Source: Panacibacter ginsenosidivorans
Lineage (GTDB): Bacteria > Bacteroidota > Bacteroidia > Chitinophagales > Chitinophagaceae
Assembly: GCF_007971225.1 (NCBI RefSeq)
Contig: NZ_CP042435.1
Location: 5,149,501 to 5,213,500, forward strand
DNA length: 64,000 nt
Direction: 5' to 3'
Positions 7,829-16,320 of the stretch are shown here, one piece after another; within the stretch, counting starts at the first letter, position 1; each line of letters begins with the position of its first letter. The translations under genes and the position numbers were made by a program. The notes below the pieces were generated by a model. The model worked only from the letters and a program-made list of their open reading frames with translations, did not search any database and was not told where the DNA came from.

Positions 7829-10354
7829 TTAATTTTCAAGTTGCTGTTGCATTCTTCTTATGCGATCTTCCAGTCTTTCAGATGAAAGATTATACCTGCT
7901 TAATCCATCAACGATAATAGGAAAAGACAACGGTGTAAACTGCTGTGGAAACATAATCACGATGCGACTATTTTGTATACGCTGCAATGCATTGCGCAAA
8001 CGCACTTCTTCCATCTGCTGATCAAACACTTCCTGGTATGCCTGCCGCAATAAAATATTATGGGGGTCATATTCGCTAAACACCTTGAAAAGCAGTCCGG
8101 CAGAGGATTGCAGGTGTCTTGCCTTTTTTTGCTCACCAGGAAAACCCTGGAAGATCAATCCGCCAATCACAGCAATATCACGGAATTTACGTGTTGCCAT
8201 TTCAACAGAGTTTACACTCTTTTGAATGTCTGTAATAAGATTTTCAGTTGTAAATAATTCATGCACGTTGGTGTCATCCACAGGAATGGGGCGATCACTC
8301 AATAATTCAAAACCGTAATCATTCATAGCGATAGAAAAAGTAATGGCTGTTGCTTTGCTGATGCGGTATGCCATCAATGAACTCATGGCTTCATGCACCT
8401 GCCTGCCTTCAAACGGATACACCATTAAATGATAACCATCTTTATCTTCGATATGTTCTATCAGCAATTCATCTGATTGTGGAATATGTGATAATTCCTT
8501 TTGCAATTCAAACAATGGCTGCAAACTTTTTAATTCAATTTCATCAAGATCATTGGCTGCGATCTTATTAAATGTGTTACGCAGCACATGACCCAGATTT
8601 GCAGTAAGACTCATTCTTCCACCCATCCAGCTTGGCACCAATGCTTTCTTCGATTTTGATTTACGTGTAAGCACTGTCATATCTTTTATAGCAACCATTT
8701 CAAGATTATAACCACCAAACACAAACACGTCACCAGGCTCCAAACGACTAATGAACCATTCTTCAATCACACCAATATAGCCACCACTCATGAATTTTAC
8801 TTTCATCATCGCATCACTAACAATAGTGCCAATATGCATTCGATGCCGCATGGCAATGCGCCTGTTGCGTATGCGGTATAAGCCATCAATAACTTCTACT
8901 TTTTTATATTCATCATAATGTTCCAGCGCTTTACCGCCACTGGTGATATGATATATTACTTCATGCCACTCACTTTCTTTTATATCAGCAAAACAATAAG
9001 TTGATCTTACTTCTTCGAAAATTTCCTCTGGCCTGAAACCCTCGCCAATAGCTAATGTGCAGAGATATTGTATCAATACATCAAAGCAAAGCAACATTGG
9101 TTCACGACTTTCTATTACTTTGTCCTTGATGGCTTCTTTTAATGCTGCAGCTTCTACCAATTCCAATGAATGTGTTGGTAAAAAATAAATCTTACTTACA
9201 TCACCGGGCCTGTGCCCACTGCGGCCTGCACGTTGTAAAAACCTTGATACACCTTTAGGAGAACCAACCTGTATTACAGTATCAACGGGCCTAAAATCAA
9301 CACCAAGATCAAGACTTGCAGTACACACCACTGCTTTCAATTTTTGTGTATGCAATGCTTCTTCAACCCACCAACGCAGCTCTTGTTCAATACTGCCATG
9401 GTGCAATGCAATGGCGCCGGCAAGCTGTGGCGCAATATCAAGAATGGTTTGATACCATCTTTCACTCATGCCTCTTGTATTAATAAAAATGAGCGTGGTA
9501 TTGCTTGCTTCAATGATGGGAATAATTTGTGCAGCCAGCTTAATACCAAGATGGCCCGCCCATGGGTATTTTTCTATCTCGTCTGGTATAATGGAATAAA
9601 CTTCTGTACGCTTATGCAGGTTTGCTTTTACAATTACACTTTCTTCAAAATTTACAGGCGCAAGCAACACTTCTCTTGCTTCTTCCAGATTTCCAATTGT
9701 TGCGCTAATACCCCAAACAGAAATTTGTTTTTTTTGACTTTTAACTTTTGACTTTTCACCTTCTCTGTTGTCTATTGCCAATTGCCCATTGACGACATTT
9801 ACAATCCTGCTCACCGCCAATTCCACTTGTACACCACGTTTACTGCCAAGCAATTCATGCCATTCATCAACAGCAATAATGCGCAGGTCTTTAAAAGTTT
9901 CAGGATAGCCTTTTTGCGCCAATAATAAATGTAAACTCTCCGGAGTTATCAGCAACACCTCGGGTATATTACGTTTTTGTTTTTGCCGCTCACTGGTGTC
10001 TGTATCACCATTACGAATGCCAACTTTCCATTGCATGCCTAATTCTGCAATTACTTCTTCCATGGCACGTGCAATATCTTTTGCCAATGCACGCAGTGGT
10101 GTTACCCACAATAATTGTAAACCGTTTTTTGATTTCGTTTTGTAGTTGTCCGGATGTTCGTTAATGAATTGTATTACACTGCCAATAAAAACGGAGAATG
10201 TTTTTCCGCAGCCTGTAGGGGCATTTACCAAACCGCTTTTGCCATCAAGAATATGCTGCCACGTTTCCTGCTGAAAGCTAAATGGGGCAAAGCTTTTGGC
10301 AGTAAACCAATCTTTTATAATTTGAAAGCCTTTTGTTCTATTTAATGATGCCAT
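7829..10354 (-). CDS. Ligase-associated DEXH-box helicase, bacterial Lhr type
   Basis: An 841-residue superfamily 2 helicase of the short bacterial Lhr group, whose members unwind DNA-DNA or RNA-DNA duplexes in a proposed DNA-repair pathway. Motifs seen: Walker A NAPTGCGKTFS (about residue 40), the DExH box as VDEWHELLG, motif III as GISATIGN, motif VI as QRAGRSGHRPGD, and then the Lhr-specific C-terminal half. Family members usually sit beside an exonuclease, an ATP-dependent DNA ligase and a phosphoesterase; none is next to it here. Between AVSRIV and QISVWG the protein carries about 21-24 extra, polar residues (NGQLAIDNREGEKS and on). They are encoded by a low-complexity sequence that otherwise occurs between genes in this window. 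Confidence 0.93.
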   Translation of the reverse strand: MASLNRTKGFQIIKDWFTAKSFAPFSFQQETWQHILDGKSGLVNAPTGCGKTFSVFIGSVIQFINEHPDNYKTKSKNGLQLLWVTPLRALAKDIARAMEEVIAELGMQWKVGIRNGDTDTSERQKQKRNIPEVLLITPESLHLLLAQKGYPETFKDLRIIAVDEWHELLGSKRGVQVELAVSRIVNVVNGQLAIDNREGEKSKVKSQKKQISVWGISATIGNLEEAREVLLAPVNFEESVIVKANLHKRTEVYSIIPDEIEKYPWAGHLGIKLAAQIIPIIEASNTTLIFINTRGMSERWYQTILDIAPQLAGAIALHHGSIEQELRWWVEEALHTQKLKAVVCTASLDLGVDFRPVDTVIQVGSPKGVSRFLQRAGRSGHRPGDVSKIYFLPTHSLELVEAAALKEAIKDKVIESREPMLLCFDVLIQYLCTLAIGEGFRPEEIFEEVRSTYCFADIKESEWHEVIYHITSGGKALEHYDEYKKVEVIDGLYRIRNRRIAMRHRMHIGTIVSDAMMKVKFMSGGYIGVIEEWFISRLEPGDVFVFGGYNLEMVAIKDMTVLTRKSKSKKALVPSWMGGRMSLTANLGHVLRNTFNKIAANDLDEIELKSLQPLFELQKELSHIPQSDELLIEHIEDKDGYHLMVYPFEGRQVHEAMSSLMAYRISKATAITFSIAMNDYGFELLSDRPIPVDDTNVHELFTTENLITDIQKSVNSVEMATRKFRDIAVIGGLIFQGFPGEQKKARHLQSSAGLLFKVFSEYDPHNILLRQAYQEVFDQQMEEVRLRNALQRIQNSRIVIMFPQQFTPLSFPIIVDGLSRYNLSSERLEDRIRRMQQQLEN
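9728..9798. repeat. Low-complexity intergenic-type repeat inserted in frame in the Lhr gene
   Basis: On the plus strand it is made of repeated words TTTGACTTTTAACTTTTGAC and then GTCTATTGCCAATTGCCC. The same words (GTCAATTG, AGTCAAAA, GTGAAAAG) occur in repeat loops at 4180-4226 and 57622-57669 and in the gap at 19247-19275. The insertion keeps the helicase frame. Confidence 0.65.
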
Positions 10355-10392
10355 TCTATATTTTTCAGCACCATGAAAGTAAGCAGAGAAAT

Positions 10393-10532
10393 ATTATAAA
10401 CCCAACTGTATTCCTGCTATTAAGCATTGTTGCGTCGCACTCTTGTACGCTTTGCTCAGTATTGAACTTAATGCAGAAGAGTGCGACGCAACGAAAGTCT
10501 AATACTTATTCTGCAGATGGGAGCAAAAAAAT
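10393..10532. repeat. Dispersed repeat, full palindrome
   Basis: Left core GTTGCGTCGCACTCTTGTAC at 10429-10448, right core GAAGAGTGCGACGCAAC at 10476-10492, loop of about 27 bases. The inner bases GCTTTGCTCAGTATTGAAC are typical of the family. Tips read TATTATAAACCCAACTG and CAGATGGGAGCAAAAAA. The 10355-10680 gap otherwise holds only the next inverted repeat. Confidence 0.88.
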
Positions 10533-10669
10533 ATCCCGTTGTAAGACTGAAAATGCATTCGTATGTATTCAAAGCGCAATTCAAAAGTGTCCCATTTCCT
10601 TTGGATCGCCGACATATGAGGTTATACAAGTGCTTCGTCAATCTTACAACGGGATAGGGTGTTATCCCG
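10532..10669. repeat. Second-type inverted repeat of about 125 bp with a terminal hairpin
   Basis: TATCCCGTTGTAAGACTGA at 10532-10550 matches, inverted and with one mismatch, TCAATCTTACAACGGGATA at 10638-10656; 87 bases lie between. The right end overlaps a hairpin CGGGATA / TATCCCG (10650-10669) followed on the plus strand by a T-rich stretch. No coding potential is seen inside. It is unlike the main repeat family. Confidence 0.65.
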
Positions 10670-10680
10670 GTTATTATTTT

Positions 10681-13278
10681 TTATTCACCGGCCGCATTCC
10701 ATGCGGTTGTTAAAATATAGGCATCTGCATTGCCGGCATTTTTATTTTCATAACTGCAATTGATCGTTCTGCTTTCGCCGGGCGCCAGTGAAAAATAATT
10801 GTCATCAAAAATTACCGGCAAAATATCATCTCCATCTTTTCCTTTCAATGCACGCAGGTGCACAAAAAATGCAACAGCTTTGCCTGTATTGGTTATTGTA
10901 ATATGTTGTGTTGTTGATAACTCCTTTTTAGTTGTTATGTAATCGGTTTTTAGCGAGGTCTTTGGTAGTTGCTGCAAACCACTAAGATCTGTATAAGCAG
11001 ATTGCGGCGTGTAGAACCACGTTGATTTATTCCAGTTAAGCACATCCTGTTTTTGTGAAAGCCAGTACCAGTTGATGCTTTTTGTTTTGCCATTTGCATC
11101 AGTCAATTCAAGTCGTAAAAAATAAACATCACTTAAATCTTTGATCGCTGGAAGAACAAAACATTTTGTTATTGCATCTTCTTTTACTGACGTTACAATC
11201 GAATGATTAAACTTCAAGACACCATTAATATCATATATCGCTGCTTTGGCAGTTAGATTATTAAAGCTTTTTAACAAGGAATTATTTATAATCACTTCAT
11301 TTGATTTGTAAGAATATTGAACATGCAGAGGTTCCATCGATTTCTTCATACCAAAATAAGTGCCTGCAGGATAGAGAAAATAATCATAGGTATGCCAGAT
11401 TAAGCCGGGCCATGGATTGCTGAGCATCCATTGCACTACGCCTGTTGCTGTGTTGTATTTATTTAAACCATATGCTTCCATCATAGCACGATGAGCTTCA
11501 TAATTCTGTGCCTGTGCTTTATCAAGGAACTCCTGTATAGTTGTTGATTTGCCATAACGGTTATTCAATGCTTCATTAAATATTTTTGTATCGCCAAATT
11601 CCATGGTGCCACAATGATAAAGCCAATCACTGTTTGTATACCACAAAGAATCTTTCGGAATAAACTTGATTAAACTTTCATAAGGTGGGATAGAAGGCCC
11701 CGGTGAGATCTCTGTTGCAAAACTCCATGCACCACCATATTTGTGCGGATCTGTTTCCCAATAAATGGGCGGCACCCAATCATAAGGCCCGGCCATTTTT
11801 ACGCCGCTTTTGCCAGACACTTTCGATACACCTTCGTTTGCAGTAGCAAGTATAGGATTGGGCCATTTCAATTCTTTTTCTATAGCAAGGTAACCGCTTT
11901 CTACAGAAGTATCTGTTGGCGGCATATCGCTTCCATTGAGCCAGCTAAGCATACAGGCTTTATTGCGCAGCCAGTACATAACACTGCGGTCAGATTCCAT
12001 GGCAACATTTCTTTCTTCTGCACTCCAGCTTTTTGGATATTGCCATGAACCGCAACACATCCATCCTGTCATTACCAGCAAACCATATTTATCACAGAGA
12101 TCATAAAAATTGTCATCTTCAAATTTTCCTTCTGAACGTACGATGTTCATGTTCATATCCCGCACCAGTTTTATTTCCTGCTCCTGTCTTTCTGGTGAGC
12201 GACGCTGAAAAATATCAGGCGACCATGCTGCACCACGCAACATGATTGGTTTACCATTAACAATAAATTCTCTTGCATCATTACTGATAAATACAGAAGT
12301 TATTTCTCTGATACCAAAATTCTCTTTGATAGTATTGCTTATATTTTCTTTAACAACAGACTGCAGGGTGATGGTATTTAGGTCAGGATTGCCATATTGC
12401 CAGGGCCACCAGATGCGTGGGTTTTCTATGTTTAATTGTTTGTAATCTGTCGGCTTAAATGTAATGCTTTTCGATTCATTTGGTTGAAGATGTATTTTCT
12501 GTTCAAAATTGATGTTGTTATTGATCTTTCCTTTTACTGTTACGTCCTGCGCTTCGCCGGAATAATTTATTACTTCCGCATCTACCGTTAAATGTGCAAC
12601 CGTAAGGGCTTTGGAATTAAACTTTGTTGTAACCAATGGATAACGAACGGCAACTTTATCATAAGTACTGATGCTTACATTATTTACGATGCCTCCGTTA
12701 TAATCTGCAGGATAATGTATCCAGTCTGCATAATCTATTGCAAGGTCACCATCTTTTTTATTAGGATTGAATGGGCTTAATATCTCCAATGCTATAACAT
12801 TCTTGCCATCTTCATTGATGAACTTTGTAATATCAAGATCAAAAATTCTGAATGGCCCTTTGATTACTGAAGAATCTTTTACAAGCACACCATTTACCCA
12901 AAGATTTGCTTTGTAATTAATGCCATGCAGTGTAAGTATCACTGTTTTATTTTTTTCACCTACAGGTAATTCAAATGTTTTTCTGAACCACCACGAATGG
13001 TCAAATCTTTCACCTGAAATTTTCTCCAGGTTCTTACCATAGAACGGATCAAAATCAAATTCTTTGTTAGCAATAAGGCCTGCAATAATTGTGGTAGGCA
13101 CAGAAACGTTATACCAATTATTTGCTGTAAAATTTTCCTGCGATATTTCTTTACCACCTGCTTTATCTGTTAGCGAAGATTGCATTTTCCATCCATCGCT
13201 TAATATTATTTTGTTTTCATCCTGCGCAACTGCATTGATAAGTAAGAGCAGGAAAAGAATTGTGATGAAGTGTTTCAT
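10681..13278 (-). CDS. Glycoside hydrolase family 2 protein (exo-beta-glucosaminidase/beta-mannosidase-like), secreted
   Basis: An 865-residue secreted enzyme with the GH2 layout: signal peptide (cleavage near AVAQD), sugar-binding domain (SWWFRKTFELP, LHGINYKANLWVNG), immunoglobulin-like domain, TIM barrel and C-terminal beta domains. The barrel shows MLRGAAWSPDIF, VRSEGKFEDDNFYDLCDKYG, an acid/base region SWLNGSDMPP, and a candidate nucleophile region FATEISPG. GSD in place of the common NE resembles the exo-beta-D-glucosaminidase subgroup. The substrate is therefore likely a beta-linked amino sugar or mannose, but this is inferred. The gene starts 20 bases after the AraC-type regulator on the same strand, so the two probably form one unit. 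Confidence 0.88.
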   Translation of the reverse strand: MKHFITILFLLLLINAVAQDENKIILSDGWKMQSSLTDKAGGKEISQENFTANNWYNVSVPTTIIAGLIANKEFDFDPFYGKNLEKISGERFDHSWWFRKTFELPVGEKNKTVILTLHGINYKANLWVNGVLVKDSSVIKGPFRIFDLDITKFINEDGKNVIALEILSPFNPNKKDGDLAIDYADWIHYPADYNGGIVNNVSISTYDKVAVRYPLVTTKFNSKALTVAHLTVDAEVINYSGEAQDVTVKGKINNNINFEQKIHLQPNESKSITFKPTDYKQLNIENPRIWWPWQYGNPDLNTITLQSVVKENISNTIKENFGIREITSVFISNDAREFIVNGKPIMLRGAAWSPDIFQRRSPERQEQEIKLVRDMNMNIVRSEGKFEDDNFYDLCDKYGLLVMTGWMCCGSWQYPKSWSAEERNVAMESDRSVMYWLRNKACMLSWLNGSDMPPTDTSVESGYLAIEKELKWPNPILATANEGVSKVSGKSGVKMAGPYDWVPPIYWETDPHKYGGAWSFATEISPGPSIPPYESLIKFIPKDSLWYTNSDWLYHCGTMEFGDTKIFNEALNNRYGKSTTIQEFLDKAQAQNYEAHRAMMEAYGLNKYNTATGVVQWMLSNPWPGLIWHTYDYFLYPAGTYFGMKKSMEPLHVQYSYKSNEVIINNSLLKSFNNLTAKAAIYDINGVLKFNHSIVTSVKEDAITKCFVLPAIKDLSDVYFLRLELTDANGKTKSINWYWLSQKQDVLNWNKSTWFYTPQSAYTDLSGLQQLPKTSLKTDYITTKKELSTTQHITITNTGKAVAFFVHLRALKGKDGDDILPVIFDDNYFSLAPGESRTINCSYENKNAGNADAYILTTAWNAAGE

Positions 13279-13298
13279 TGTATACTATTTATAATAAC

Positions 13299-14462
13299 TT
13301 ATTTTATTAAATGTTTTTTTCTGTATTCACCCGGCGTGCATCCTTTTACTTCTTTAAAAAGTCGGGAAAGATTTTTGCTGCTGTCAAACCCGGTTTCGGT
13401 AGCTATCTCAAAAATGCTTTTATCTGTTTCGAGTAAAAGGCGCGAAAATTTTTCAATGCGCAAATGATAGATATACCTGTATAAAGGAAAGCCGGTAACT
13501 TTTTGAAAACGTGTTTCCAAAGCTCTTCTGGAAAGCGGAATATGTTTTAATACATGCGTTACCCGCAGATTCTGGTGAATATTTTCATGAATGTATTTCA
13601 ATGCAGGAAGTATGTAAGGATCATTCGCTGCGTAGATATCTGTTGATTGCCTTGTTACAGTTTGCATAGGCTTTACAATAATATCGTTCCATTGTTGTTT
13701 TCTTTTTTGTTTGATCATTTTATCCATCAATGCAGCAGCATCATAACCACCTTTTATAACATCCAGACTAATACTTGATAATGCAGGGTTTGAAATGGTA
13801 CAGATCATTTCATCATTGTCAACACCAAGCGCAGCAAGTTCTTCAGGGATTCTGATGCCGGTTAACTTACATGCTTCTGTTATCTGCTGACCAAGATTAT
13901 CATCACATGCCATCAATGCCATAGGCTTAGGCAAAGATGTGAGCCATTCACTCAACGGCGAAGGTTTGTAATACCATAATTCAGAGGTATTTGATCTGCG
14001 TTGTTCAAAATAATGAACCTTATATCCGTGTTTTTTTACGGTTGCTTCATAACCTTCTGCACGTTCTCTCGACCATACAATATTTTTAAAACCATAGAAA
14101 GCGAAATTGGTATAGCCATTTTTCAAAAAATATTCAGCAGCCATTTTACCGGTGTCATTATATGCACCCGTAATGTTTACGGCATTGCTTAACCGCTCTT
14201 TAAAATCCTGTGCTATCAAAGGAATACCTGCACGTTTTATTTGCTCTGCATCATCTTCTGTGCGTATGCGCCCTATAATTCCATCTGCACCCCAATCTTT
14301 TGCCCATTTGCAAAAATTTTTTATACCATGGGCATCTTTAAATGCTTCAGGCATACGGCAAAACACCCATGGCCCATGTTCTTTTGCATACGCCATAATT
14401 CCTTTTATCAGGCCTCGGCCATACTCTTCCGCTAAATCTGTTAACAGGATTATCTTAGGCAT
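13299..14462 (-). CDS. XylR-like AraC-family transcriptional regulator with sugar-binding domain
   Basis: A 387-residue regulator. The N-terminal 270 residues have a LacI/periplasmic-binding-protein fold (IILLTDLAEEYGRGLIKG at the start, ALMACDDNLGQQITEAC, then LAALGVDNDE). The C-terminal 100 residues are an AraC/XylS helix-turn-helix domain (HVLKHIPLSRRALETRF and FEIATETGFDSSKNLSRLF). This is the architecture of the xylose-operon regulator XylR, so it should bind a sugar and activate transcription. It is immediately upstream of the GH2 gene and near a sugar permease, which makes these the likely targets. The ligand is unknown. Confidence 0.92.
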   Translation of the reverse strand: MPKIILLTDLAEEYGRGLIKGIMAYAKEHGPWVFCRMPEAFKDAHGIKNFCKWAKDWGADGIIGRIRTEDDAEQIKRAGIPLIAQDFKERLSNAVNITGAYNDTGKMAAEYFLKNGYTNFAFYGFKNIVWSRERAEGYEATVKKHGYKVHYFEQRRSNTSELWYYKPSPLSEWLTSLPKPMALMACDDNLGQQITEACKLTGIRIPEELAALGVDNDEMICTISNPALSSISLDVIKGGYDAAALMDKMIKQKRKQQWNDIIVKPMQTVTRQSTDIYAANDPYILPALKYIHENIHQNLRVTHVLKHIPLSRRALETRFQKVTGFPLYRYIYHLRIEKFSRLLLETDKSIFEIATETGFDSSKNLSRLFKEVKGCTPGEYRKKHLIK

Positions 14463-14493
14463 ATATTTTTATTCATGTAAATATTTGATATGA

Positions 14494-14725
14494 TTTTTAT
14501 GTACCCGGCCGCAGTGTTTGTAGCATCGCCTGTTGCGTCGCACACTTGTACGTTCAGAACAATGATAAAAAGTTCAAACGTTTACATGTTCAACAATTCA
14601 CGCGTTTACAGGTGCAAGCAACCCGTAAACATTTAAACTCGTGAACTGTTGAAACTCTTGAAGGAGCAAAAGTGTGCGACGCAACAGAAGTTTAATATTT
14701 GTACTACAGCCAGGCCAATAAAAAT
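14494..14725. repeat. Dispersed repeat, full palindrome with long loop
   Basis: Left core GTTGCGTCGCACACTTGTAC at 14532-14551, right core AAGTGTGCGACGCAAC at 14670-14685. The 118-base loop contains a nested imperfect inverted repeat (GTTCAACAATTCACG against CGTGAACTGTTGAA) and repeated GTTTACA words. The right tip GGCCAATAAAAA abuts the permease 3' end. Confidence 0.88.
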
Positions 14726-14728
14726 TTT

Positions 14729-15994
14729 CTATGCATCTTTTGATTTGAACAGATCACGCAATGATATTTTGGAATTATTTACCAGAGGCTTTGCCCATAT
14801 GCCCATGCTGAATAAGTACCCCAGTGTTAAAAGCAAAAACAACATAGCAGTTCTTAAACCTGTATAGTCAGAAATTCCCCCAATTAATAATGGTACAACA
14901 GCACCACCAATAATGCCTGTGCATAGGATGCCTGCAAAGCTGCCATGATGTTTGGCAACAGAATTTAAACCAAGTGAAATAACAATGCTCCACATAACAG
15001 ATGCAAAAAAGCCGCAAGCCGGAAATGCAATCACAGCAATACCTGCAGAGCCATACAATGCTGCGAGTAAACTAAGCATAGCGCCTGCAACAAATACCTG
15101 CAGTAATTTTCGGCTGTCATATAACTTTAGTAATACAAGGCCGAGTAAACAACCTGCAGTCATTAATCCCCAAAACCATGCAACAGCAGATGCACCTTTT
15201 GTTTCAGGGTCAAGACCATGATAGAGTTGCAGGAATTTTGAGATCCAGTTGGCGATGCCCTGCTCTGTGCCTACATAGCAAAATGTACCAAAGAAAAAAA
15301 GAATGGTATAACGGTTTTTCAGTAATTCTTTAAAGTTATCCAGCGTTCCTATCTTCTCATCTTCTTTCAATTCTACTTTCGGAAATTTTATACTCCAGAT
15401 AACTAATATCATTAATAAGGTAACGAGTGCAAATACCCAATATAAAGAGACCCACTCCAAATGTTGCGGTACAATTTTATTCAGCACATTAACTATTACG
15501 TTGCTGGTATCAGTATGTACGTTTTGTACTAAGTAACTATACAACCATGGGCTGATAAAAGAAGCAAGCCCAAAGAACACCTGCGCCAGTACTGAGTTGA
15601 ATGCAAAATGTTCTTCACCACCTGCAGCACGCAACAGCGGATTTATTACGACTTGCAGCATCGCCATTCCAAGGCCAATTAAAAACAAGGAAAGCAGTGC
15701 TACCGTGAAACTGGTAAAAAATACAAAAAGCATGGCGCCTGCCAGTGCAAGCAGGAAGCCAAGTATCAACACAAGTTTCTCGCTGTATTGTTCAATTAAA
15801 ATACCGGCAGGTATAGACATTACACCATAAGCCACAAAAAATGAAAAGGGCAGAAAGCCGGCAAGGCCAAGGCTTAGATGAAAGCTGTCAATAATATCAG
15901 GCACCAATGGCCCGAGTATATTGGTAAGAAAAGAGATCACAAAAAATATGACCATTACAAGTATTACCAGCAGCGTTTGTCTTTTTGGATTCAT
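14729..15994 (-). CDS. Sugar MFS transporter, FucP-like
   Basis: A 421-residue inner-membrane protein with about 12 hydrophobic segments, of the major-facilitator FucP group (L-fucose, glucose or galactose:proton symport). Seen: the first helix with SFLTNILGPLVPDI, the FFVAYGVMSIPAGILIEQ loop after helix 2, the helix-4 segment with GLGMAMLQVVINPLLR, and YVGTEQGIANW in helix 7, all typical positions. It is on the same strand as the regulator and GH2 genes but is separated from them by a full palindromic repeat, so it is probably a separate transcript. It would import the sugar released by the GH2 enzyme; the exact sugar is unknown. Confidence 0.9.
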   Translation of the reverse strand: MNPKRQTLLVILVMVIFFVISFLTNILGPLVPDIIDSFHLSLGLAGFLPFSFFVAYGVMSIPAGILIEQYSEKLVLILGFLLALAGAMLFVFFTSFTVALLSLFLIGLGMAMLQVVINPLLRAAGGEEHFAFNSVLAQVFFGLASFISPWLYSYLVQNVHTDTSNVIVNVLNKIVPQHLEWVSLYWVFALVTLLMILVIWSIKFPKVELKEDEKIGTLDNFKELLKNRYTILFFFGTFCYVGTEQGIANWISKFLQLYHGLDPETKGASAVAWFWGLMTAGCLLGLVLLKLYDSRKLLQVFVAGAMLSLLAALYGSAGIAVIAFPACGFFASVMWSIVISLGLNSVAKHHGSFAGILCTGIIGGAVVPLLIGGISDYTGLRTAMLFLLLTLGYLFSMGIWAKPLVNNSKISLRDLFKSKDA

Positions 15995-16120
15995 ATAGTG
16001 GCTTTCGTAAAGAGAGGATAAAGCTATGCAGATTCCGCAGATATTCCATTCGTATTTTGCGTATAATATTCTTCGATTTGCGCAAGTGGACTCAAAAATG
16101 CTGTAGTGCTAACCTGTTGC

Positions 16121-16192
16121 CTGAAGATCTGAACGTACAAGTGTGCGACGCAACAATCTTTAATATTTATTCTCCAGTTTGGTGCATAAATT
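16121..16192 (-). repeat. Dispersed repeat arm, right orientation (single)
   Basis: Core GTACAAGTGTGCGACGCAAC at 16135-16154, outer tip CCAGTTTGGTGCATAAATTA. It lies between the divergent permease and porin genes; its tip faces the porin start. No left partner is visible in the same gap (15995-16320). Confidence 0.85.
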
Positions 16193-16246
16193 ATTTTATT
16201 CTCATAATTAAAATATGCTGCAATAGATGAATAGTAAATACAAAAC

Positions 16247-16284
16247 GTTTCCTGATTCCGTAAAGTGGTTTCCTGATTGCGTAA
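16247..16284 (+). promoter_or_regulatory. Tandem 17-bp direct repeat upstream of the porin gene
   Basis: GTTTCCTGATTCCGTAA (16247-16263) and GTTTCCTGATTGCGTAA (16268-16284) differ at one base and are 21 bp apart, two helical turns. A TTTTG and a TACTTTCG promoter-like pair follow at about 16293-16315, just before the porin ATG. It is probably a regulator site for the porin. Confidence 0.55.
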
Positions 16285-16320
16285 GTCACCTGTTTTGTAT
16301 ATAATTACTTTCGCGGCATT

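Noticed and set aside
9344-9751. 135-codon plus-strand frame inside the Lhr gene
   Set aside because: It is antisense to a well-conserved helicase domain and has no independent features; it is a shadow frame.
10333-10713. 126-codon plus-strand reading frame between Lhr and GH2
   Set aside because: It is made of a dispersed-repeat palindrome and the second inverted repeat; it has no family or signal features.
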